Source: Bradyrhizobium diazoefficiens
GTDB lineage: Bacteria; Pseudomonadota; Alphaproteobacteria; Rhizobiales; Xanthobacteraceae
Length of the DNA stretch: 64,000 nucleotides
Direction of reading: 5' to 3'
NCBI RefSeq assembly: GCF_016612535.1
Contig: NZ_JAENXS010000002.1
Coordinates: 1,178,001-1,242,000, forward strand
Positions 33,409 through 41,862 of this stretch are shown piece after piece. The notes under the pieces were generated by a model. It had not been told where the DNA came from, did no database searches, and worked only from the letters and a program-made list of their open reading frames with translations. The stretch's first letter is position 1. Each line of letters starts with the position of its first letter. A program made the position numbers and the translations under genes.

Positions 33409-34611
33409 TCAATCCTTCGGCCTAAGCTTCTCGACTTCGGCGTCGCTCGGCAGATAGTCCGAGCCCTTCTTGTAGACGGAGTCGACCATCACGCCCTTGC
33501 CGTCCTTCAGCGCGGTCTTGCCGACATAAGCACCGAGCGTCGACTGGTGGTCGATCTTGCGGAAGGTGATCTCACCGAGCGGCGACGGCACCGACAGCCC
33601 CTCCGCGGCGGCAATCAGCTTATCCGTATCGGTCGAGCCGGCCTTCGCGAGGATGGCGGCCGCCGACTTGATGGTCTGGTAACCGACGATCGAGCCGAGG
33701 CGCGGATAGTCGTTGTATTTGGCTTGGTAAGCCTTGAGGAACGCATCATGCTCGGGCGTCTTGATCGAGTACCAGGGATAACCGGTGACGATCCAGCCTT
33801 CGGGCGTCTCGTCCTTGAGCGGATCCAGATATTCCGGCTCGCCAGTCAGGAAGGAAACGACCTCGCGTCCCTTGAACAGACCGCGAGTGTTACCCTCGCG
33901 CACGAACTTGACGAGGTCCGCACCGAAGGTGACGTTCAGGATCGCCTCCGGATTGGCCGCGGCGAGCGCCTGCACCACCGGACCCGCGTCGATCTTGCCG
34001 AAAGGCGGCCACTGCTCGTCGACCCACTGGATATCGGGCCGCTTCTCCGACATCAGCTTCTTGAAGACGGCAACCGCCGACTGGCCGTATTCATAATTCG
34101 GCGCGATCGTCGCCCAGCGTTTGGCCGGCAATTTGGCCGCGGCCTCCGCGAGCATTGCAGCCTGCATGTAGTTCGACGGGCGCAGACGGAACGTGTACTT
34201 GTTGCCCTTGGCCCACGTGATCGCGTCGGTCAGAGGCTCGGCCGCGAGGAAGAATACCTTCTTCTGGTTGGCGAAGTCGCTGACCGCAAGACCGATATTG
34301 GACAGGAACGTGCCGGCCAACATCGCGACGCCATCGCTCGAGACGAGTTCGTTGGCCGCGGTTTGCGCGTCTGCCGGCTTGCCGCCGTCGTCCTTGGAGA
34401 TGACGACGAGCTTCTTGCCGTTGATGCCACCGGCCGCGTTGATCTCCTCGACCGCGAGCTGCCAGCCCTTGCGATAGGGCTCGGTGAAGGCGGGCAGCAG
34501 CGAATAGCTGTTGATCTCGCCGATCTTGATGTCCTGCGCCATGGCCGAATGAGCCATGCCGCCCGCCAGAAGCGCGAAGGCCGCGCCGACGAAATAGTTT
34601 CTTGCTCGCAT
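33409..34611 (-). CDS. HAAT-family ABC transporter substrate-binding protein
   Basis: This 400-residue periplasmic binding protein has a signal peptide (MRARNYFVGAAFALLAGGMA then HSAMAQ) and the Leu/Ile/Val-type type I fold: IKIGEINSYSLLPAFTEPYR, KLVVISKDDGGKPADAQTAA and FFLAAEPLTDAITW. These proteins often bind aromatic acids and amides rather than amino acids when placed in catabolic clusters. It heads the Liv genes and follows the DUF1185 gene by about 30 bp, so transport and catabolism probably share a transcript starting at the 6-hydroxynicotinate reductase gene. Confidence 0.9.
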   Translation of the reverse strand: MRARNYFVGAAFALLAGGMAHSAMAQDIKIGEINSYSLLPAFTEPYRKGWQLAVEEINAAGGINGKKLVVISKDDGGKPADAQTAANELVSSDGVAMLAGTFLSNIGLAVSDFANQKKVFFLAAEPLTDAITWAKGNKYTFRLRPSNYMQAAMLAEAAAKLPAKRWATIAPNYEYGQSAVAVFKKLMSEKRPDIQWVDEQWPPFGKIDAGPVVQALAAANPEAILNVTFGADLVKFVREGNTRGLFKGREVVSFLTGEPEYLDPLKDETPEGWIVTGYPWYSIKTPEHDAFLKAYQAKYNDYPRLGSIVGYQTIKSAAAILAKAGSTDTDKLIAAAEGLSVPSPLGEITFRKIDHQSTLGAYVGKTALKDGKGVMVDSVYKKGSDYLPSDAEVEKLRPKD

Positions 34612-34642
34612 CCCAACCTCCAGTTTTGAACTCTAGCGTCTT

Positions 34643-35227
34643 CTATCTCAAACCGTCTTCGCCCTTGACTTCGGCAACCGTTAGCCCGCCGACGCGTGGC
34701 AGCGGACGGCCGCTGTCGGTGACGGCGACCGCGACCATGATCTCGTTGGCGCGCGGCGCATCGTTGATTTGCACTTCCATGCCGTCGAAGTGACTGCGCA
34801 CGAAGGCCGCATCCTTGTGCCCGAGCGGAATGTCGAGCGTCGTGCCGGGACCGCTGCGCTTCTTCGACGACGGGATCAGCGCCGCGCCCTTGCTCAGCAC
34901 CTTGCGTACCGGCGCACCCATCTTGGGGTGCAGGATCGCGGCGGCATGCTCCAGCTCGCCGTTCTCGCCGACGGCCGCGGCCTTGCCATAGCTCTGCGCC
35001 TTGGAGCCGTCGATGCCGAGCGCGGCCACCGCGCGCTTCGACAAGAGCTCGCCGAGCTCCTCGCCGATCGCGACCAGTGGCGAGAGATCCTCGACGTATT
35101 TTCCGGCGAAGGGATTCTCGATCACGGCGATCGCAGCCGCGCGCCGGGTCGGCGGCGAGACCTGGCGGCCCATCTCCATTTGCGTCTCTTCGACGACGGT
35201 GACGATCTTGCGGATGATCGCGCTCAT
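34643..35227 (-). CDS. DUF1185 'amino acid synthesis' family protein
   Basis: This 194-residue soluble protein of the DUF1185 family contains AVIENPFAGKYVEDLSPL, QSYGKAAAVGENGELEHAAA and a DIPLGHKDAAFVRSHFD segment. No enzymatic activity is established for the family; members recur beside amidohydrolases and ABC importers in Rhizobiales and Burkholderiales. Here it is a full-length, tightly packed member of the nicotinate block between UPF0280 and the binding protein. It could act on the ring-opened product (2-formylglutarate or beyond), which is speculation from position. Confidence 0.8.
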   Translation of the reverse strand: MSAIIRKIVTVVEETQMEMGRQVSPPTRRAAAIAVIENPFAGKYVEDLSPLVAIGEELGELLSKRAVAALGIDGSKAQSYGKAAAVGENGELEHAAAILHPKMGAPVRKVLSKGAALIPSSKKRSGPGTTLDIPLGHKDAAFVRSHFDGMEVQINDAPRANEIMVAVAVTDSGRPLPRVGGLTVAEVKGEDGLR

Positions 35228-35254
35228 GATTGTTTCCTTAAGTCACTTCCCAAT

Positions 35255-36148
35255 TCAGGCATGAACCGCATTCTCCAGCACAGCCGGGCGCGATCGCCGC
35301 CGTTCAATATCTTTCGGTCCGATGACAAGCATATCACCGCAAAGCTGCAGCACGGCACCCTCGATCAGTCCGCGATCGAACAATTGCCGTGCACATTCCG
35401 CGCCAGATTCGAGCGCCGCCGCGATCTCGCTTCGCGACAGTTCACTGACGTCACGCGTGACGAGACGCGCGCCGAGATCGCTGTCGGGTTGAAGCTCGTT
35501 GGCGGGCTGCCGGATGATGGCGGGATGCCCGGGCAGATCGACGGCATTTGCAATGATCGTCGCCGCCGCATCGGCCTGTGATGCGGTCGCAGCCAGCACC
35601 GTCACCGCATCCGCAATGCCGAGCGAAAAGCTGCGGCCGTGGCGGCCGCTGGTGGCGATGCCGCGAACCGGATCATTCGCATCGATTCTCATGGCGCGCA
35701 TCACACCGCCGCGGTCCGGCCGATCGATCAGGCCGACCGAAAAATGCTCGCCTCGCCCGAGATGCAGCGCGATATCGCCGCCGTTGTTGACATAAATCCG
35801 GTCGAGCGACGCAGCGTCCAGCATCGCACCGAGAATCTCTTCAGCCACGCTACCGGCGACCGCGGCCATCGGTGTGATGAAACAATCGGAGGCGTAGGGC
35901 GCGACGGCGGCATGCATGCGACGCGCGACCGCGCCCCTCAGCGAAGTCCGCCTCCCAGCAGCCGCCCGCAGCTCCGGCAGTTCCGCGCAGAGCTCGTCGA
36001 GCAGACCGGTGAAGCGGCGCGCCGCGGCCGCATAAGCCGCCCGCAGTTCGTGTGCGGGCCCCCTCGCCTCAATGATCAGATCAATCGGTCCATCCTGCAA
36101 ATGCAGCCGCCGGCCATCAGACAGCAATGCAATTTGCGGAAGCCTCAT
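35255..36148 (-). CDS. UPF0280 family protein (ApbE-like fold)
   Basis: This 297-residue protein carries the UPF0280 hallmarks: FITPMAAVAGSVAEEILGAM, IYVNNGGDIALHL, GIATSGRHGRSFSLGIADAV and ANAVDLPGHPAI. UPF0280 belongs to the ApbE-like superfamily; ApbE attaches FMN covalently to Thr or Ser of target flavoproteins. The ATG at 36148 overlaps the reductase stop by ATGA, so it is made together with 6-hydroxynicotinate reductase, whose characterised homologue has covalent flavin. A role as its flavin transferase is a testable inference. Confidence 0.82.
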   Translation of the reverse strand: MRLPQIALLSDGRRLHLQDGPIDLIIEARGPAHELRAAYAAAARRFTGLLDELCAELPELRAAAGRRTSLRGAVARRMHAAVAPYASDCFITPMAAVAGSVAEEILGAMLDAASLDRIYVNNGGDIALHLGRGEHFSVGLIDRPDRGGVMRAMRIDANDPVRGIATSGRHGRSFSLGIADAVTVLAATASQADAAATIIANAVDLPGHPAIIRQPANELQPDSDLGARLVTRDVSELSRSEIAAALESGAECARQLFDRGLIEGAVLQLCGDMLVIGPKDIERRRSRPAVLENAVHA

Positions 36149-37602
36149 GCGCGATGTCCCGGGATGGGATTTTGCCAGGGCAGCTGACGGACATCGTCGC
36201 CGCCCCTGACCTCGGAGAGTGGCTTCACGTAATCCATGTGCCCGCCGAGTGCGGCATAGTCGGACATCTTCATCGTGAACTCGATCGGCGCCACCAGCGC
36301 CGGTGTCGGCACATAACCGAACGCACCGGCCGGCATCTGCGTCACATCGACCATATAGGTGATGCCGCCGCCCGGCCAGACATAGACCGCCGCACCGCCG
36401 CTGGTCACACGCGTCAGCGCGTCCTTCACCGATCGCGTCAGCCGCACCGGATTGTCGGTGACACCTGCGCGCAGCGAGCCGCCGGCACCGGCCATGAACA
36501 GCACCGTGCACAGAGCCGGCTCGCAATTTTCCTGGATGCGCTCGACCGAGAATTTCAAGTCGGCCGGCATCTCCGTTTCGACCGGCTTCAGGGCTTCGTT
36601 GAGCACATAGTAAGAGGAATGCTCGCCGGTGGTGGAGACCATCAGCATCGAGAGGCCAGCCTTGGCCGCCTTGGCATCGAACGGTCCGAGGATTGCCAGC
36701 GGATCGGAGATGTTGGTGCCGCCCCACCCGGTGCCGGGATCGGCAACCTGGAAATAACGGCCGGGCGTCGAGCGCCGCCCCTTCATCTTGATGCCGGTAT
36801 CGGCGATGTCGAGCAGCTTGCCTGCCTGATGTTCGCTGAGCACGCCGGTGATGTGGTCGTCGACCACGACGACCTCGTCGACCTTGCCGTGCCATTGCTT
36901 GGCGAACATGCCGATCGTCGCCGAGCCGCAGCCGACGCGCATGCGCTCTTCCTTGGCGCCATTGACGATCGGCGGCTGGCCGGCCTGCACCACCACGCTC
37001 GCGCCGCCGTCGATGGTGAGCTCGACCGCCTTGCAATTGGCGAGGTCCATCAGCGTGTCGCAGGTGACGCGCCCCTCCTTCTTGGAGCCGCCGGTGAGAT
37101 GATGCACGCCGCCGAGCGACAGCATCTGCGAGCCGTATTCGCTGGTCGTGACGTGGCCGACCGCCTCGCCCTGCGCACGCACGGTCGCGGTTTCCGGCCC
37201 GAGATAGCGGTCGGTGTCGATCTTCACCTTGATGCCGCAATAGGAGAAGATGCCTTCGGTGACGACGGTCACCATGTCGACGCCGTCGACCTCGGACGAG
37301 ACGATGAACGGCGCCGGCTTGTAATCGGGATAGGTGGTTCCCGCGCCGATCGCGGTCACAAAGGTCGAAGGCTCATAGACGATCTTGCCGTCCCAATCCT
37401 CGGTACGACTGAACGGCACCAGCTTGCCGCCGTGCGACACCGTGCGCTCAAGGATGATGTGCGGATCGACGCGAACGAGCTTGCCATCATCGTTGGCATA
37501 GCGGTCGCAGGCGCCCGCCGCGCCCGGCTTGATGTAGCACATCACCGGACAGGCATCGCAGCGGATCTTGTCGGTGGCGGCGCTTGTTGTTTCCATCACC
37601 AT
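36145..37602 (-). CDS. 6-hydroxynicotinate reductase-like iron-sulfur flavoprotein
   Basis: This 485-residue protein opens with a ferredoxin-like motif, Cys15-x2-Cys18-x3-Cys22 and Cys32 (CDACPVMCYIKPGAAGACD), then runs through EGIFSYCGIKVKIDTDRYLG and many Gly-rich segments. It resembles the 6-hydroxynicotinate reductase of Eubacterium barkeri, which uses reduced ferredoxin to make 1,4,5,6-tetrahydro-6-oxonicotinate and carries covalent flavin and Fe-S clusters. The start is ATG 37602 or 37596, both without a clear ribosome site; the TTCGTATACGAA palindrome is 30 bp upstream. The next gene downstream (UPF0280) overlaps it. Confidence 0.78.
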   Translation of the reverse strand: MVMETTSAATDKIRCDACPVMCYIKPGAAGACDRYANDDGKLVRVDPHIILERTVSHGGKLVPFSRTEDWDGKIVYEPSTFVTAIGAGTTYPDYKPAPFIVSSEVDGVDMVTVVTEGIFSYCGIKVKIDTDRYLGPETATVRAQGEAVGHVTTSEYGSQMLSLGGVHHLTGGSKKEGRVTCDTLMDLANCKAVELTIDGGASVVVQAGQPPIVNGAKEERMRVGCGSATIGMFAKQWHGKVDEVVVVDDHITGVLSEHQAGKLLDIADTGIKMKGRRSTPGRYFQVADPGTGWGGTNISDPLAILGPFDAKAAKAGLSMLMVSTTGEHSSYYVLNEALKPVETEMPADLKFSVERIQENCEPALCTVLFMAGAGGSLRAGVTDNPVRLTRSVKDALTRVTSGGAAVYVWPGGGITYMVDVTQMPAGAFGYVPTPALVAPIEFTMKMSDYAALGGHMDYVKPLSEVRGGDDVRQLPWQNPIPGHRA

Positions 37603-37631
37603 GTCAAAGCCAGCGGACACTGCGGTTATCA

Positions 37632-37643
37632 TTCGTATACGAA
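37632..37643. promoter_or_regulatory. TTCGTATACGAA palindrome upstream of 6-hydroxynicotinate reductase
   Basis: This perfect 12-bp palindrome lies 30 bp before the reductase start, within the 259-bp region that also serves the divergent ndhS gene. It matches the two sites between fpr and the enamidase gene (TTnGTATACnA), which points to one regulator for both loci. Confidence 0.7.
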
Positions 37644-37780
37644 CGATGTTGCGCGCGCTCCCGATAGCTGTCAAGCGGCGCCGCGCGCGAAACATGCGCC
37701 TGCCGAATAAAACCTCATTTGCCTCCCGTCTCTGTCCACAAAGCGGGCACTTGCGCTGCACTGCGGCATGGCGACTTGCA

Positions 37781-37796
37781 CGTTTGTGTACAAACG
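37781..37796. promoter_or_regulatory. CGTTTGT-GT-ACAAACG inverted repeat upstream of ndhS
   Basis: Perfect 7-bp arms flank two bases, 65 bp before the ndhS start. Its core TTTGTGTACAAA agrees with TTCGTATACGAA at 9 of 12 positions, so it may be a weaker site for the same regulator or a separate operator. Confidence 0.5.
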
Positions 37797-37861
37797 GTAT
37801 CGTCGCGACGTAGATTTCGAGCAATCTGGAATTTTCGCGATCACAGGGTTTGGCAACGAGG

Positions 37862-38344
37862 ATGACGCAGGCACCGATCCGCCTCACCGTGAACGGCAGG
37901 ATCCACGACGTCATGGCAGAGCGCCAGACGCCGCTGCTCTATGTGCTGCGCAACGATCTCGGACTCAACGGCCCCAAATTTGGTTGCGGCTTAGGCGAAT
38001 GCGGCACCTGCACTGTCCTGATCGACGGCTTGGCTGCACGTTCATGCGTGATTCCAATCAGCGGCTGCACCGAGCGCGACATTGTGACACTCGAAGGCCT
38101 CGGCACGCGCGACAAGCCCGATGTCGTGCAGCAGGCCTTCATCGACGAGCAGGCCGCGCAATGCGGCTACTGCCTCAATGGCATGATCATGACCACCAAG
38201 GCGCTGCTCACGATCAACCCGCAACCGACCGAGCAGGAGGCGCTCGCGGCGCTGCGCTACAATCTCTGCCGCTGCGGCACGCATGTCGAAATCCTGCGCG
38301 CCGTGATGCGCGCTGCGGGCCAGCTTGCCGAGGCCGGTGATTGA
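37862..38344 (+). CDS. ndhS: Nicotinate dehydrogenase small [2Fe-2S] subunit (NicA/NdhS-like)
   Basis: This 160-residue xanthine-oxidase-family small subunit has the plant-type [2Fe-2S] motif CGLGECGTCTVLIDG and the second cluster motif CGYC...CRCG in its C-terminal helical domain. It passes electrons from the molybdenum centre of its partner, which hydroxylates nicotinate to 6-hydroxynicotinate. The start is ATG 37862; an in-frame TTG at 37850 is possible. The stop overlaps the large-subunit start by one base (TGATG), the usual small-large order of cytochrome-linked hydroxylases. Confidence 0.88.
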   Translation: MTQAPIRLTVNGRIHDVMAERQTPLLYVLRNDLGLNGPKFGCGLGECGTCTVLIDGLAARSCVIPISGCTERDIVTLEGLGTRDKPDVVQQAFIDEQAAQCGYCLNGMIMTTKALLTINPQPTEQEALAALRYNLCRCGTHVEILRAVMRAAGQLAEAGD

Positions 38345-41300
38345 TGGCCTCTCCTGTTTCGAATGGAGCTGAGCGGCAATCGGGTTCGCTCGTCGTCGTC
38401 CGCACGGTGGACGAGATCACCTCCGAAACCTTCGTGCGGATCACTGCGGACGGGTCGGTCACGGCCTATAACGGCCATGTCGATCTCGGCACCGGCATCC
38501 GCACCGCGCTCGGCCAGATCGTCGCCGAAGAGTTGGACGTGTCCTTTGCCCGTGTCGTCGTCGTGCTCGGCGACACCGCCATCGTGCCGAACCAGGGCGC
38601 GACGATTGCCAGCGAGACCATCCAGATCACCGCCGTTCCCCTGCGCAAGGCCGCCGCGCAAGCGCGGCACTTTTTGATCGCACGCGCGGCGGAGCGACTG
38701 GAGTTGCCGGCCGCCGATCTCAGGATCGAAGACGGCCTTGTCCGCGGCCATAATCGCAGCGTCAGCTATGGCGATTTGATCGGCAGCGAGACCATTTGCC
38801 TCGAGCTTGCCAATGACGTCGCAGTCAAGGCCGTCGGCGACTACGCCATCGTCGGCCAGTCGATGCCGCGCGTCGACCTCCCTGCGAAGGCCACCGGCGA
38901 GCTGACCTTCGTCCACGACATGCGCCTGCCCGGCATGCTGCACGGCCGCGTGGTGCGTCCGCCCTATGCCGGCGTCGACGCCGGCCCGTTCGTCGGCACC
39001 AGCCTGATCGCGGTTGACGAATCTTCGGTCCGCGACGTTCCCGGCCTCGTTGCCGTCGTCCGCATCGGCGATTTCGTCGGTGTGGTCGCCGAGCGCGAGG
39101 AGCATGCGGTTCGCGCGGCGGAACAGCTTGCGGTGAGCTGGAAGCCGACGCCTGATCTGACCGACCTCGCCGATGTCGAGACCGCGCTGCGCGCCAATCC
39201 GTCGACGCCGCGCATGCTGATCGACAAGGGCGATGTCGAGGCCGCGCTTGCGGGCGCGGCCAAGCCGATGCAGCGCACTTACGTCTGGCCCTATCAGATG
39301 CACGCCTCGATCGGCCCGTCCTGCGCGGTCGCCGATTTCCAGGATGGCGACATCCGCGTGTGGTCCGGCACGCAGAACCCGCACGTGCTGCGCAGCGATC
39401 TCGCGCTTCTGATCGAACGTCCCGAGAGCGAGATCGAGGTGATCCGGTTGGAGACCGCCGGCTGCTATGGCCGCAACTGCGCCGATGACGTCAGCGCCGA
39501 CGCGCTGCTGCTGTCGCGTGCGGTCGGCCGGCCCGTGCGGGTGCAGCTGACACGGGAGCAGGAGCACGCCTGGGAGCCCAAGGGCACCGCGCAGCTCATC
39601 GACGTCAACGGCGGCCTGGACGCCGACGGCGGCATCGCCGGCTACGATCTCGCCACACGCTACCCCTCGAACGCCGCGCCGACGCTCGCACTCCTGCTCA
39701 CCGGTCGCATCTCTCCCGAGCCCGCCGTGCTCCAGATGGGCGACCGCACCGCGATCCCACCTTACGATTACGAGCACATGCGCGTGGTCGCGCATGACAT
39801 GGCACCGATCGTGCGCGCGTCCTGGTTTCGCGGCGTCTCGGCACTGCCGAACACGTTTGCGCATGAGTCCTATATTGACGAGGCCGCCACCGAGGCCGGA
39901 ATCGACCCGATCGAATATCGCCTGCGCTATCTAAAAGATCAGCGCGCCGTCGATCTCGTCAACGCGGTCGCCGAGCGTGCGGGCTGGACGCCGCGGCCGG
40001 TGCGCGAAGAGAAAGACGGCGATGTCGTGCACGGGCGCGGTTTTGCTTACGCGCTCTACGTCCACAGCAAGTTTCCCGGTTTCGGCGCGGCATGGTCGGC
40101 GTGGGTGGCCGACGTTGCGGTCGACAAGACCACCGGCGACGTCCGTGTCACGCGCGTGGTTGCGGGGCAGGACTCAGGATTGATGATCAACCCGGACGGC
40201 GTGCGCCACCAGATCCATGGCAACGTCATCCAGTCGACCAGCCGCGCGCTGATGGAAGAGGTTTCGTTCGAGCGCGGCGCGGTGGCAGCGCGCGAATGGG
40301 GCGCCTATCCGATCATCCCTTTTCCCGACGTGCCCAAGATCGATGTGTTGTTGCTGCCGCGGCCGGACCAGCCGCCGCTCGGCGTCGGCGAGTCCGCCTC
40401 AGTCCCGAGTGCTGCGGCCATCGCCAATGCGATTTTCGATGCGACCGGCGTGCGCTTTCGCGAGCCGCCGTTCACGCCGGAACGAATCCTGAGGGGATTG
40501 CGCGGTGACGCATCGATCACGCCGCAGGCCCTGCCCGCACCGGCGACGCCGCCTCCGTCCCACATCTGGCAAAATCCGTTCGCCAAGCGCGCCGGTATCT
40601 TCGCGACGATCGCAGCCGTCTGCACCGCTGCGATCGGCGTCGGCGCCGCGCTGCTGCCGGGCCGGGCGATTGCGCCGATCCCGCGGCCCGAGGCATCCGT
40701 CTATTCCGCCGCGACGATCGCACGCGGCGAGCAGCTCGCCGCGCTCGGCAATTGCGCGGAGTGCCACACCAGCCTCACGGGCGCGCTCAATGCCGGAGGC
40801 CGTGCGCTGGAGACGCCGTTCGGCACGATCTACACGACCAATATTACGCCCGATGTCGAGACCGGTATCGGCGCCTGGTCCTATTCCGCCTTCGAGCGCG
40901 CGATGCGCGACGGGCTGCATCGCGACGGACGGCAGCTCTATCCCGCCTTCCCCTACACGCATTTTTCGAGGACTGATGATGCCGATATGCAGGCGCTCTA
41001 CGCCTACCTCATGGCGCAGCCCTCGGTGCGCGCAACGGCGCCCGCGAACGCGCTGGCCTTCCCGTTCAATCTCCGCCCGCTGCTTGCGGGCTGGAATGCG
41101 CTGTTCCATCAAGCGAAAGAGCTCAAGCCCGAGCCCACGAAATCCGAGGCCTGGAATCGCGGCGCCTATCTCGTCGAGAGTCTCGGTCATTGCAGCGCCT
41201 GCCATTCGCCGCGCAACGCGCTCGGTGCCGAGCAGCACCAGGCCTATCTCGCCGGCGGCTCCGCTGAGGGCTGGGAAGCGCCGCCGTTGACCTCGCTCTC

Positions 41301-41862
41301 GCACGCGCCAGTCCCGTGGAGCGAGGACGAGCTTTTCGCCTATTTGCGCACCGGCCATTCGCGCTACCACGGCGTAGCAGCTGGCCCGATGGCACCGATC
41401 GTCCGGGACCTCAAAGCCCTGCCCGATCGGGACATCCACGCGATGGCGATCTATCTCGGCTCCTTCAACGACACTGCGGCCGACGCGCCCGCATTGGCAG
41501 CGGGGCTCGAGAGCGCAACCCAAGTCACCGTCGCCTCGTCCACCGGGGCGCGGCTCTATCAGGGCGCCTGCGCCGTCTGTCACGAGGTCGGCGGCCTGCC
41601 ATTGTTCGGCAGCCGGCCCTCGCTCGCGCTCAACAGCAATCTGCATAGCGCAACAGCCGACAATCTCGTGCAGGTGATCCTGCACGGCATCACCGAGCCT
41701 GTGTCGAGCGACCTCGGTTATATGCCGGCCTTCAAGGGCAGCATGAGCGACGCGCAGGTCGAGGAACTCGTGACGTTCCTGCGCAGGCAGTTTGCGCCCG
41801 ACAAGCCGGCATGGACCGGCGTGCACGAGACGGTCGCGCGCGTGCGCAACTCAACCCACTAA
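38344..41862 (+). CDS. Nicotinate dehydrogenase large subunit: molybdopterin domain fused to a tri-heme cytochrome c (NicB-like)
   Basis: This 1172-residue fusion has residues 1 to about 730 as a molybdopterin-binding hydroxylase domain of the xanthine dehydrogenase family, with VTRVVAGQDSGLMINPDGVR and the catalytic GVGESASVPSAAA loop. A membrane helix (AGIFATIAAVCTAAIGVGAA) follows near 750-772. Three CxxCH hemes come next: CAECH near 804, CSACH near 949 and CAVCH near 1075. Size and order match NicB, which hands electrons to the respiratory chain. Related hydroxylases (isoquinoline or aldehyde type) share this layout; the linked reductase and enamidase favour nicotinate. The 3-prime end overlaps the convergent dioxygenase by four bases. 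Confidence 0.86.
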   Translation: MASPVSNGAERQSGSLVVVRTVDEITSETFVRITADGSVTAYNGHVDLGTGIRTALGQIVAEELDVSFARVVVVLGDTAIVPNQGATIASETIQITAVPLRKAAAQARHFLIARAAERLELPAADLRIEDGLVRGHNRSVSYGDLIGSETICLELANDVAVKAVGDYAIVGQSMPRVDLPAKATGELTFVHDMRLPGMLHGRVVRPPYAGVDAGPFVGTSLIAVDESSVRDVPGLVAVVRIGDFVGVVAEREEHAVRAAEQLAVSWKPTPDLTDLADVETALRANPSTPRMLIDKGDVEAALAGAAKPMQRTYVWPYQMHASIGPSCAVADFQDGDIRVWSGTQNPHVLRSDLALLIERPESEIEVIRLETAGCYGRNCADDVSADALLLSRAVGRPVRVQLTREQEHAWEPKGTAQLIDVNGGLDADGGIAGYDLATRYPSNAAPTLALLLTGRISPEPAVLQMGDRTAIPPYDYEHMRVVAHDMAPIVRASWFRGVSALPNTFAHESYIDEAATEAGIDPIEYRLRYLKDQRAVDLVNAVAERAGWTPRPVREEKDGDVVHGRGFAYALYVHSKFPGFGAAWSAWVADVAVDKTTGDVRVTRVVAGQDSGLMINPDGVRHQIHGNVIQSTSRALMEEVSFERGAVAAREWGAYPIIPFPDVPKIDVLLLPRPDQPPLGVGESASVPSAAAIANAIFDATGVRFREPPFTPERILRGLRGDASITPQALPAPATPPPSHIWQNPFAKRAGIFATIAAVCTAAIGVGAALLPGRAIAPIPRPEASVYSAATIARGEQLAALGNCAECHTSLTGALNAGGRALETPFGTIYTTNITPDVETGIGAWSYSAFERAMRDGLHRDGRQLYPAFPYTHFSRTDDADMQALYAYLMAQPSVRATAPANALAFPFNLRPLLAGWNALFHQAKELKPEPTKSEAWNRGAYLVESLGHCSACHSPRNALGAEQHQAYLAGGSAEGWEAPPLTSLSHAPVPWSEDELFAYLRTGHSRYHGVAAGPMAPIVRDLKALPDRDIHAMAIYLGSFNDTAADAPALAAGLESATQVTVASSTGARLYQGACAVCHEVGGLPLFGSRPSLALNSNLHSATADNLVQVILHGITEPVSSDLGYMPAFKGSMSDAQVEELVTFLRRQFAPDKPAWTGVHETVARVRNSTH

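Noticed and set aside
36127..37710. 527-codon plus-strand open frame opposite the reductase gene
   Set aside because: It is a shadow of the reductase and of the UPF0280 start; the His/Arg/Asp-rich translation is typical of antisense reading.
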